A model generated the notes under the pieces. It was not told the DNA's origin, made no database searches, and worked only from the letters and a program-made list of their open reading frames with translations. 64,000 bases of DNA, taken from Ridgeia piscesae (lineage: Eukaryota > Annelida > Polychaeta > Sabellida > Siboglinidae). The stretch lies in assembly GCA_025642075.2 (NCBI GenBank), contig JAODUO010000419.1, positions 629,001 to 693,000 of the forward strand, read 5' to 3'. This document shows positions 49,215 to 61,200 of this stretch, in pieces. The position numbers and the translations under genes are program-made. Position 1 is the first letter of the stretch. Each line of letters starts with the position of its first letter.

Positions 49215-52200
49215 GTGGTTATATATTATACTGTTTCATATGCAAAACACATTTTCACAGTGTTCATTTAAGGGGGTATGAGACAAGAATGGTGTTTTTT
49301 GTCAAAAGTACATAAAATGTTTCTTTCATATTCCAATGCTCTGTATACTATGTAGTAATGACATGGTAGTGTCACCACTTCAGTGATGTATTGCCTTGAC
49401 AATCGTTTCATTGACATGTGTGTTGACATTTGTACTGACCGTGGTTGCAGCATGACTCTGACGCAGTACCAGATGGTTGGACTCAACTGGCTCGCACTGA
49501 TGCACACCCAGGAACTCAACGGGATCCTGGGAGACGAGATGGTAGGATCCTACAGTGTCCCTTGTATTGCCAACCGCAACAGGTCAAACGGAGAAAGATT
49601 GATTTGGGGAATACATGGATACACTGTAGAGAAACTGATGCTGTGTAGCTGGAGAATCAGTCAAGAGGAACTACGTTCTTTGCCCTTTTCAAAAGATGTC
49701 CTGAGAGTTGTTAGCCTAGTGTCTTTAGCTGTTTTGAACATAGTGATGGTCACTGTGTATTATACGTTGGTACTTGCATTGCTGTGCTGGTCAGTTTTGC
49801 GCATATTTTGCAGATAGTTTGTACAGCAGAAACGGTGAAAGACGAATCTGCAGAGGTCAAATGTAGCTTATGGATAGCTCAAGTTGCCGGTGATAGTTTG
49901 ATAGAGTAAACATAGTACATGATTGCATTTGAAAGTGTAACACTTCCTGTGATGTTAAGTTGGATAGCTCAAGTTGCCTGTGATAGTTTGATAGAGTAAA
50001 CATAGTACATGATTGCATTTGAAAGTGTAACACTTCCTGTGATGTTAAGTTGGATAGCTCAAGTTGCCTGTGATAGTTTGATAGAGTAAACATAGTACAT
50101 GATTGCATTTGAAAATGTAACACTTCCTGTGATGTTAAGTTGGATAGCTCAAGTTGCCTGTGATAGTTTGATAGAGTAAACATAGTACATGATTGCATTT
50201 GAAAATGTAACACTTCCTGTGATGTTAAGTTGGATAGCTCAAGTTGCCTGTGATAGTTTGATAGAGTAAACATAGTACATGATTGCATTTGAAAATGTAA
50301 CACTTCCTGTGATGTTAAGTTGGATAGCTCAAGTTGCCTGTGATAGTTTGATAGAGTAAACATAGTACATGATTGCATTTGAAAATGTAACACTTCCTGT
50401 GATGTTAAGTTGGATAGCTCAAGTTGCCTGTGATAGTTTGATAGAGTAAACATAGTACATGATTGCATTTGAAAATGTAACACTTCCTGTGATGTTAAGT
50501 TGGATAGCTCAAGTTGCCTGTGATAGTTTGATAGAGTAAACATAGTACATGATTGCATTTGAAAATGTAACACTTCCTGTGATGTTAAGTTGGATAGCTC
50601 AAGTTGCCTGTGATAGTTTGATAGAGTAAACATAGTACATGATTGCATTTGAAAGTGTAACACTTCCTGTGATGTTAAGTTGGATAGCTCAAGTTGCCGG
50701 TGATAGTTTGATAGAGTAAACATAGTACATGATTGCATTTGAAAATGTAACACTTCCTGTGATGTTAAGTTGGATAGCTCAAGTTGCCGGTGATAGTTTG
50801 ATAGAGTAAACATAGTACATGATTGCATTTGAAAATGTAACACTTCCTGTGATGTTAAGTTGGATAGCTCAAGTTGCCGGTGATAGTTTGATAGAGTAAA
50901 CATAGTACATGATTGCATTTGAAAATGTAACACTTCCTGCGATGTTAAGTTGGATAGCTCAAGTTGCCTGTGATAGTTTGATAGAGTAAACATAGTACAT
51001 GATTGCATTTGAAAATGTAACACTTCCTGTGATGTTAAGTTGGATAGCTCAAGTTGCCGGTGATAGTTTGATAGAGTAAACATAGTACATGATTGCATTT
51101 GAAAATGTAACACTTCCTGCGATGTTAAGTTGGATAGCTCAAGTTGCCTGTGATAGTTTGATAGAGTAAACATAGTACATGATTGCATTTGAAAATGTAA
51201 CACTTCCTGTGATGTTAAGTTGGATAGCTCAAGTTGCCTGTGATAGTTTGATAGAGTAAACATAGTACATGATTGCATTTGAAAATGTAACACTTCCTGT
51301 GATGTTAAGTTGGATAGCTCAAGTTGCCGTGATAGTTTGATAGAGTAAACATAGTACATGATTGCATTTGAAAATGTAACACTTCCTGTGATGTTAAGTT
51401 GGATAGCTCAAGTTGCCTGTGATAGTTTGATAGAGTAAACATAGTACATGATTGCATTTGAAAATGTAACACTTCCTGTGATGTTAAGTTGGATAGCTCA
51501 AGTTGCCTGTGATAGTTTGATAGAGTAAACATAGTACATGATTGCATTTGAAAGTGTAACACTTCCTGCGATGTTAAGTTGGATAGGTCAAGTTGCCGGT
51601 GATAGTTTGATAGAGTAAACATAGTACATGATTGCATTTGAAAATGTAACACTTCCTGTGATGTTAAGTTGGATAGCTCAAGTTGCCGGTGATAGTTTGA
51701 TAGAGTAAACATAGTACATGATTGCATTTGAAAGTGTAACACTTCCTGTGATGTTAAGCACGTTTTATATTTTAAAAATGGTTGACATACTTTACGACTC
51801 AATGTATATGAAATTCCCATTGTCTCCATTGTCACCATTTTGTGTGCAGTGGAGAAGAGTGATTTATAATGTCAAATAGTATCACTTGCTGGAAAAACGT
51901 CCGTGAAATATGTTATTTAGTGTTAATGGACCATTGTATGTTTACGCCAGGGCCTGGGTAAGACGATACAGACCATTGCTTTCTTGGCCCATATGTTGGA
52001 GGACGGTAACACAGGGCCTCACCTCATTGTCACGCCATCGTCGACACTTGGTAGGTCAACGAGACTGGTTAGTGCAGCAGGCTGTAAGCTTATATGTGAC
52101 TAATGTGGCATATGTTTGTGTTCAGTCTAGTCGTTCTGTCACGACATTTAAGGTAAATTTGTCTAGTCATGTGAATAATTTAAAAAAATCTGGTTTAATT

Positions 52201-55200
52201 TTCTATTATGATATTTCACCAGATCTTTGTGTAGAAATACAGCTATAACATGATCAGATGTTCCGTCTTCATGTCACATGAAATAACAGTGGAGAAAAGG
52301 CTCAGACTTGAACGTTGAAGCACGCAGCCATTACTCAAGAACACACTGTTGCCGATTCTAAGAAATGAATGAATTCCAATTGAAACATGTAATATTTTGT
52401 AAAATGTTGAAAATTAAATGTTTATGTTACTGGTGCAGTGGGTCAGCGGCTGGAACCTGGTTTTGAATCATGTGCTACATCTCAAACCCTACATCTCAAA
52501 TGTAATCATCATGCATTAATTGCAGTATGGCTGGATGCTTCCCAGAGATGTCAAGATGGTTTTGTGTTGAACAGGTTTGCCGTGGCATAAAGAGTAAAGT
52601 GTCTTGACATGTCCTGACGACGGGATACAGTAGATAAAAACTTGCATTGATGTGGTCGCTGCAGTGACGATGATGGTGATGGTGGTGGTGGTGATGATGG
52701 TGATTATGGTGGTGATGATGGTGGTGGCGATGATGGTGATGATGATGGTGGTGATGGTGATGATGGTGGTGGTGGTGATGATGGTGGTGATGGTGGTGAT
52801 GGTGGTGGTGATGATGATGGTGGTGGGGATGGTGGTGGGGATGATGGTGGTGGTGATGGTAATGGTGGTGGTGATGATGGTGGTGGTGATGGTGGTGATG
52901 GTGGTGGTGATGATGGTGGTGATGATGGTGGTGGTGATGGTGGTGGTGATGATGGTGGTGTGATGGTGGTGATGGTGGTGATGGTGGTGGTGATGGTGGT
53001 GGTGGTGGTGGTGGTGTGTGGTGATGGTGGTGGTGGTGGTGGTGGTGGTGGTGATGGTGGTGGTGATGGTGGTGATGGTGGTGGTGATGGTGGTGGTGGT
53101 GGTGGTGGTGATGAGTGATGATGGTGATGATGGTGATGATGATGGTGATGTTTGTTGACAGACAACTGGCTGCGAGAGCTGAAGATTTGGTGTCCAGCAC
53201 TCAACATTGTGTTGTATTACGGCAGTCAGGAGGACAGGAAGGAGATCCGCAGTCAACTGCTCCATACGTCATCACTGGACGACTGCAACGTCATCATCAC
53301 TAGGTCTGTTGTTCTCTTCTTGTCACACAATTATAATAGTACTAGTGTCATGGATTGTCACAGTCTCCAAAACCAGCTAGTCAGGTTCACTGTTGATTTA
53401 TTAATGACGTCAAATGAGAGCGGCAAAGGTGAAAAATGTAACAAGGAACAATGGAAATGGAATCGGTTTTATTATATATAGAAATAAAATACAACATCAC
53501 TGTACATTATCTCATCTATGATGGCCTCATTATCTCCAAAAAAGAATGGCCCAAAGTTATGATTCCTAAAAAGACATTAATTACATTTATTCACTAACTC
53601 TTCCATTTTCCCTACTCCTAATAGCCCACTTAAGGGTGGCCTTATAAGTTACAAAATATGTTTAGCATTACAATACAATTGTTTGTCAATAATCTATATG
53701 TAATATGGGGAAATATATGACTACATTGGCCCTTCCTAGCATATGTAAGATCTTATAGCAGTGTCGCTAACAGCAATTTTGGATTGTAAAAATCACGAGT
53801 TCCACACTATATGTGATGGGGAATGTGGCCAAATCATCTTCTCTTGGTATACCTGTCGTCAGGGGTGAGGTTGGCCATGGTCACCATCATCTTCTTTTCG
53901 TCTTTCCTCACTCATCTCTATGTTCTCTATCAACAGTTTCCAACTTTTATCTGTTGCTGTTGTTCTCCATTCTCCTCCCACTCTTTCCAGATCTCTCTTA
54001 ACGCAGTCCTCCCATCGCATTCTCTGTCTTCCTCCCATCGCACTCTCTGTCTTCCTCCCATTGCACTCTCTGTCTTCCTCCCATCGCACTCTCTGTATTC
54101 CTCCCATCGCACTCTCTGTCTTCCTCCCATTGCATTCACTGTCTTCCTCCCATTGCACTCTCTGTCTTCCTCCCATCGCATTCTCTGTCTTCCTCCCATC
54201 GCATTCTCTGTCTTCCTCCCATTGCATTCACTGTCTTCCTCCCATCGCACTCTCTGTATTCCTCCCATCGCACTCTCTGTCTTCCTCCCATTGCACTCTC
54301 TGTCTTCCTCCCATCGCACTCTCTGTATTCCTCCCATCGCACTCTCTGTCTTCCTCCCATTGCATTCACTGTCTTCCTCCCATCGCACTCTCTGTCTTCC
54401 TCCCATCGCACTCTGTCTTCCTCCCATCGCATTCTCTGTCTTCCTCCCATCGCACTCTCTGTCTTCCTCCCATCGCACTCTCTGTCTGCCTCCCATCGCA
54501 TTCTCTGTCTTCCTCCCATCGCATTCTCTGTTCTATCTTCCTCCCATCGCATACTCTGTCTTCCTCCCATCGCATTCTCTATCTTCCTCCCATCGCATTC
54601 TCTGTCTTCCTCCCATCGCACTCTCTGTCTTCCTCCCATTGCACTCTCTGTCTTCCTCCCATCGCACTCTCTGTCTTCCTCCCATCGCACTCTCTGTATT
54701 CCTCCCATGCATTCTGTCTTCCTCCCATCGCACTCTCTGTCTTCCTCCCATCGCACTCTGTCTTCCTCCCATCGCACTCTCTGTCTTCCTCCCATCGCAC
54801 TCTCTGTCTTCCTCCCATCGCACTCTCTGTCTGCCTCCCATCGCATTCTCTGTCTTCCTCCCATCGCATTCTCTGTTCTATCTTCCTCCCATCGCATACT
54901 CTGTCTTCCTCCCATCGCATTCTCTATCTGCCTCCCATCGCATTCTCTGTCTTCCTCCCATCGCACTCTCTGTCTTCCTCCCATCGCACTCTCTGTCTTC
55001 CTCCCATCGCACTCTCTGTCTTCCTCCCATCGCATTCTCTGTCTTCCTCCCATCGCATTCTCTGTCTTCCTCCCATCGCACTCTCTGTCTGCCTCCCATC
55101 GCATTCTCTGTCTGCCTCCCATCGCATTCTCTGTCTGCCTCCCATCGCATTCTCTGTCTTCCTCCCATCGCACTCTCTGTCTTCCTCCCATCGCATTCTC

Positions 55201-58200
55201 TGTCTTCCTCCCATCGCATTCTCTGTCTTCCTCCCATCGCACTCTCTGTCTGCCTCCCATCGCATTCTCTGTCTGCCTCCCATCGCATTCTCTGTCTTCC
55301 TCCCATCGCACTCTCTGCCTTCCTCCCATCGCACTCTCTGCCTTCCTCCCATCGCACTCTCTGTCTTCCTCCCATCGCATTATCTGTCTTCCTCCCATCG
55401 CATTCTCTGTCTTCCTCCCATCGCACTCTCTGTCTGCCTCCCATCGCATTCTCTGTCTGCCTCCCATCGCATTCTCTGTCTGCCTCCCATCGCATTCTCT
55501 GTCTTCCTCCCATCGCACTCTCTGTCTTCCTCCCATCGCATTCTCTGTCTTCCTCCCATCGCATTCTCTGTCTTCCTCCCATCGCACTCTCTGTCTGCCT
55601 CCCATCGCATTCTCTGTCTGCCTCCCATCGCATTCTCTGTCTGCCTCCCATCGCATTCTCTGTCTTCCTCCCATCGCATTCTCTGTCTTCCTCCCATCGC
55701 ATTCTCTGTCTTCCTCCCATCGCATTCTCTGTCTTCCTCCCATCGCATTCTCTGTCTTCCTCCCATCGCATTCTCTGTCTTCCTCCCATCGCATACTCTG
55801 TCTTCCTCCCATCGCACTCTCTGTCTTCCTCCCATCGCACTCTCTGTCTTCCTCCCATCGCACTCTCTGTCTTCCTCCCATCGCATACTCTGTCTTCCTC
55901 CCATCGCATACTCTGTCTTCCTCCCATCGCATACTCTGTCTTCCTCCCATCGCACTCTCTGTCTTCCTCCCATCGCATACTCTGTCTTCCTCCCATCGCA
56001 TACTCTGTCTTCCTCCCATCGCATACTCTGTCTTCCTCCCATCGCACTCTCTGTCTTCCTCCCATCGCATACTCTGTCTTCCTCCCATCGCACTCTCTGT
56101 CTTCCTCCCATTGCATACTCTGTCTTCCTCCCCATTTTTGGGGCGTCAGATCTCTGTGCCAATTTTTCATCTCCCATTCTCCACATGACTGGCCCATTTC
56201 AACCTACTCCTCAGTAATTACTCACTAAATGCATGCGTAATGCAAAATTATGTTGAAGTATGTGAATGTGTGTGACCCGGTTGTGTTGTCTGTGTCTTAG
56301 TTACCACATTGCCGCCGGCAGCACTGAGGACCGCATCCTCTTCAAGAAGTTGAAGTTTGACTATGCTATCTTTGACGAGGGCCACATGCTCAAGAACATG
56401 TCGTCACTACGATACCAGAGCCTCATGAAGATTAGGGTAAAAACATTTGTGTGGCTGAATACTTCCCAGAGAAAGCAACAATATAATTTCCGCCATTTCT
56501 TAGCACCGTTTTGTATTTCTTTATCTTTCATTCAACTTAAGCTAATGATTAGACTTTAGACTGTGTTGTAATTTCCACTTATGTTTCCAGTTATTATTGA
56601 ATATTTGAGAGATAAAACAGAAAAGATATCTGCATTTTTATGATAGTTGTTGAAGAGAGTTATTTATATTAAATAATCAGGGAAAAGGACACTTTCTTCT
56701 CACAATCATAAGTAATGTCATCTTTTATATGCCAAGTGTTGACTACGTCTGACAGAGGTTCCTGTACAGAACAACCTGCAATAACTCATGTCTCATGTTG
56801 TAGGCCGAGCGCCGTCTGCTGCTGACAGGGACACCGCTGCAGAACAACCTGCTGGAACTCATGTCCCTCCTGTCATTTGTCATGCCCCACATGTTTGGTG
56901 GCAAGACAGAGCAACTCAAGAGGATCTTCATGTCCATCTCGGTCAGTAGTTTGATGTCCATCTCAGTCAGTAGTTTGATGTCCATCTCAGTCAGTAGTTT
57001 GATGTCCCATCTCAGTCAGTAGTTTGATGTCCATCTCAGTCAGTAGTTTGATGTCCATCTCAGTCAGTAGTTTGATGTCCATCTCAGTCAGTAGTTTGAT
57101 GCCCATCTCAGTCAGTAGTTTGATGTCCATCTCAGTCAGTAGTTTGATGTCCATCTCGGTCAGTAGTTTGATGTCCATCTCAGTCAGTAGTTTGATGTCC
57201 ATCTCGGTCAGTAGTTTGATGTCCATCTCAGTCAGTAGTTTGATGTCCATCTCAGTCAGTAGTTTGATGCCCATCTCAGTCAGTAGTTTGATGTCCATCT
57301 CAGTCAGTAGTTTGATGTCCATCTCGGTCAGTAGTTTGATGTCCTTCTCGGTCAGTAGTTTGATGTCCATCTCGGTCAGTAGTTTGATGCCCATCTCAGT
57401 CAGTAGTTTGATGTCCTTCTCGGTCAGTAGTTTGATGTCCTTCTCGGTCAGTAGTTTGATGTCCATCTCGGTCAGTAGTTTGATGCCCATCTCAGTCAGT
57501 AGTTTGATGTCCATCTCAGTCAGTAGTTTGATGTCCATCTCGGTCAGTAGTTTGATGTCCTTCTCAGTCAGTAGTTTGATGTCCATCTCGGTCAGTAGTT
57601 TGATGTCCTTCTCGGTCAGTAGTTTGATGTCCATCTCAGTCAGTAGTTTGATGTCCATCTCAGTCAGTAGTTTGATGCCCATCTCAGTCAGTAGTTTGAT
57701 GTCCATCTCAGTCAGTAGTTTGATGTCCATCTCGGTCAGTAGTTTGATGTCCATCTCAGTCAGTAGTTTGATGTCCATCTCGGTCAGTAGTTTGATGTCC
57801 ATCTCGGTCAGTAGTTTGATGTCCATCTCGGTCAGTAGTTTGATGTCCATCTCAGTCAGTAGTTTGATGTCCATCTCAGGTCAGTAGTTTGATGTCCATC
57901 TCAGTCAGTAGTTTGATGTCCATCTCAGTCAGTAGTTTGATGCCCATCTCAGTCAGTAGTTTGATGTCCATCTCAGTCAGTAGTTTGATGTCCTTCTCGG
58001 TCAGTAGTTTGATGTCCTTCTCGGTCAGTAGTTTGATGTCCATCTCGGTCAGTAGTTTGATGCCCATCTCAGTCAGTAGTTTGATGTCCATCTCAGTCAG
58101 TAGTTTGATGTCCATCTCGGTCAGTAGTTTGATGTCCATCTCGGTCAGTAGTTTGATGCCCATCTCAGTCAGTAGTTTGATGTCCATCTCAGTCAGTAGT

Positions 58201-61200
58201 TTGATGTCCATCTCAGTCAGTAGTTTGATGTCCATCTCAGTCAGTAGTTTGATGCCCATCTCAGTCAGTAGTTTGATGTCCATCTCGGTCAGTAGTTTGA
58301 TGTCCATCTCGGTCAGTAGTTTGATGCCCATCTCAATCAGTAGTTTGATGTCCATCTCAGTCAGTAGTTTGATGTCCATCTCAGTCAGTAGTTTGATGTC
58401 CATCTCAGTCAGTAGTTTGATGTCCCATCTCAGTCAGTAGTTTGATGTCCATCTCGGTCAGTAGTTTGATGTCCATCGCTGTCAGTAGTTTGATGTCCAT
58501 CTCAGTCAGTAGTTTGATGTCCATCTCGGTCTGTACCAGTTTGTTGTGGGTAATAAAACATTTGCCTAGAATGTCAGTCTCGGTTAGTAGTTTGATGTCC
58601 ATCTCAGTCAGTAGTTTGATGTCCATCTCGGTCAGTAGTTTGATGTCCATCTCGGTCAGTAGTTTGATGTCCATCTCAGTCAGTAGTTTGATGTCCATCT
58701 CAGTCAGTAGTTTGATGTCCATCTCGGTCAGTAGTTTGATGTCCATCTCGGTCAGTAGTTTGATGTCCATCTCGTCAGTAGTTTGATGTCCATCTCAGTC
58801 AGTAGTTTGATGTCCATCTCAGTCAGTAGTTTGATGTCCATCTCGTCAGTAGTTTGATGTCCATCTCGGTCAGTAGTTTGATGTCCATCTCAGTCAGTAG
58901 TTTGATGTCCATCTCGGTCAGTAGTTTGATGTCCATCTCGGTTTGTACCAGTTTGTTGTGGGTAGTAAAACATTTGCCTAGAATGTTTCTCGGTTAGTAG
59001 TTTGATGTCCATCTCAGTCAGTAGTTTGATGTCCATCTCGGTCAGTAGTTTGATGTCCATCTCGGCCAGTAGTTTGATGTCCATCTCGAGCAGTAGTTTG
59101 ATGTCCATCTCAGTCAGTAGTTTGATGTCCATCTTGGTCAGTAGTTTGATGTCCATGTTAGTGTGGATGTCTTGTGCCACTAATGGCTGGTGCATGTGTT
59201 ACAGAACCGCACTGGAGCAGACAGTCGTAGCGCCTACGAGCAGACAATAATAGAACGAGCGAAAAGTATCCTCAAACCTTTCTTCCTGCGACGACTCAAG
59301 AGTGAGGTGGGTGACCGTAGGTTCAACCAGAGGCACTTTTAGCCGGTCTTTAATTAATCAGAAGTGTGTCTTTTAGCACATTGTTTGTCTGCCCCTTCAA
59401 TAGGGTTATTTCACAATCTGCATATTTTGTGTGGGAATCATATTAATGCCATTTATAATAAGGTTCTTGCTTCCGTATGTTTCCAACCAAAAACCTTGAG
59501 AAGCAAAAGTGTGTAGACAGATGAGGCACGACATGATTTGATTTGTGTTAGTCTTTAATGTAGGCCCATAGACTTAGAACCACCAGTTAATCTAGTGGTC
59601 AGTTGGCTACCTCTAAGTTTGTTTTCTAATTTTTCTTGATTTAACCAAAACAATCACTATAAAATTTGTACAAATAAGCTAGCAGATTTAATCAAATTTA
59701 TTTATACACTGTATTTAAAAAAAAATTATTGTGTTTTAAAGGTAAATTGCATCAGTGATTGCAAAATAATTTTTTAATTAACATATTGTAAAATTGGCAG
59801 TTAATACGCTAGTGGGTACTAGAGTTAATATTTTTCTGCGGGATGAGTTTGAAAATAGATGAGTGAGTGTAACAGTTGAATTGAGGACGACCCAGTAAGC
59901 GTGGTGTGTTTCTCGCAGGTGTTGCAAGAGTTGCCTGTGAAGGAGGAAGTAGTGGAGCGGGTGGCGATGGCGTACGAGCAGCAGGAGCTGTACGATGAAC
60001 TCAAGCAGACCTTTGTGAAGACCATTACAGAAGACGGCAAGCAGTTGAACGTGTTGAAAGGGGGTCAAGGATCGATGATGATGATGATGCTACGCAAGGT
60101 ACGAGTTTTTTTACTGTCACAAGTTTGTTTTTATGAAATGTTTTCTGGCGGCAAAGATGGGTGAGGTAACATTTTGGGTGTGCATGTGCATGCATGTGTG
60201 TGTGCCACTTTCATGACATTCAGATCAGTAATTTGGACTTGAATGTTCAATTTGTAGTGGGTCATGAATTTGCCTAGAATGTCAGTGGAAATCATAAAAT
60301 GAGCATTTCCCTGAATAAAAGACTAGAAGTTGTGTTGCTGCCTATAAACTTCTGTGACTGTAACGAATCACTTCTCTCCAATACATCCTACGTCTGTCTA
60401 AGGGTATTCTATTGGGTGTATCCAGTACGTCATGGTTTTGTGCGTAACTATCACAATTATGCACAAGGCCTACGGCAAGCTGTGTCTTTTCCGACAATGT
60501 GCCAGTGACATAAGTGATTTGGTTTATGTCACTGGTTCTGTGCGTCAAGATCTTTGTGCACAATTACTTTGCACAACCAATAGATTATACATATGTAAGG
60601 TAATACTGTTAACCTCTCACTGACTGGAGTATCCCGTTAATGCAGGCTGCCAACCATCATCTACTACACCGGCATCAGTACGACCTTGACCGACTCAAGC
60701 AGATGGCACGGATCATGGTCAAGGTAGGAGAGAGTCCAAGTTAGATATTTAAACAGAATTCCACTGTTGTATGTTTAAAAAACCATCACCCTCAGACCAA
60801 TGGAATGGTTTAGCAACTGAAATGACTCGGTTAACAAATTTATCACAATTTTAAAAACATACAGGTCATTAGTATTATCTTCATATTTATTTGTAATGGT
60901 ATACCCTGGTGCCATGCTTTAAGATGAATTTCATCTGTCATGTTAGTGACACATACACAATGTGAACAAGTTTGTGCATGAATTGTGTGTATTATTTTGT
61001 AATTTATTTAGATTTGTGTTACATTCTGTTTTTTTAGTTTGAGAAGGGCATGACAGTGTATAAGTCGGACTTCAGCCATGTCCTTTCAGCACCTCACTGT
61101 GCATGTCTGTCTGTTGTTGCTGAATAAAATGTTCGTTCGTTCGTCGTTCGTTCGTTCGTTCGTTCGTCCGTTCGTTCGTTCGTTCGTTCGTTCGTTCGTT

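Larger units (their letters stand above)
56942..59155 (+). repeat. 24-bp satellite made from the end of exon 14 plus its 5' splice site, ~85-90 copies
   Basis: Unit GTCAGTAGTTTGATGTCCATC plus TC(G/A). ATGTCCATCTCG is the end of exon 14 and GTCAGT its donor, so each unit recreates TC(G/A)|GTCAGT. The first two units are in frame with the exon (donors at 56965/56966 and 56989/56990); a 1-bp insertion near 57006 then shifts the frame. Variants ATGCCCATC and ATGTCCTTC are interspersed. Two short foreign inserts at 58527-58592 and 58939-58998 interrupt it. Confidence 0.97.

Noticed and set aside
49857..51359. 500-codon minus-strand open frame of 30-residue repeats
   Set aside because: It is the antisense reading of a 90-bp intronic minisatellite; no start context, no domain, no continuation outside the array.
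52496..53265. Poly-His, poly-Thr/Ile, poly-Pro and poly-Val/Met frames
   Set aside because: Translation of the GTG/GAT repeat in SMARCAD1 intron 11.
53823..56228. Open frames of 268-801 codons on both strands (LPPIALSVF- and [13 protein letters not shown] repeats)
   Set aside because: A 23-bp unit without stops stays open in all frames. Only the minus-strand flanks have meaning, as a LINE relic.
56987..58786. Frames of MDIKLLTE and MSISVSSL repeats as independent genes
   Set aside because: By-products of the 24-bp donor-junction satellite; only the first two units are in frame with exon 14.
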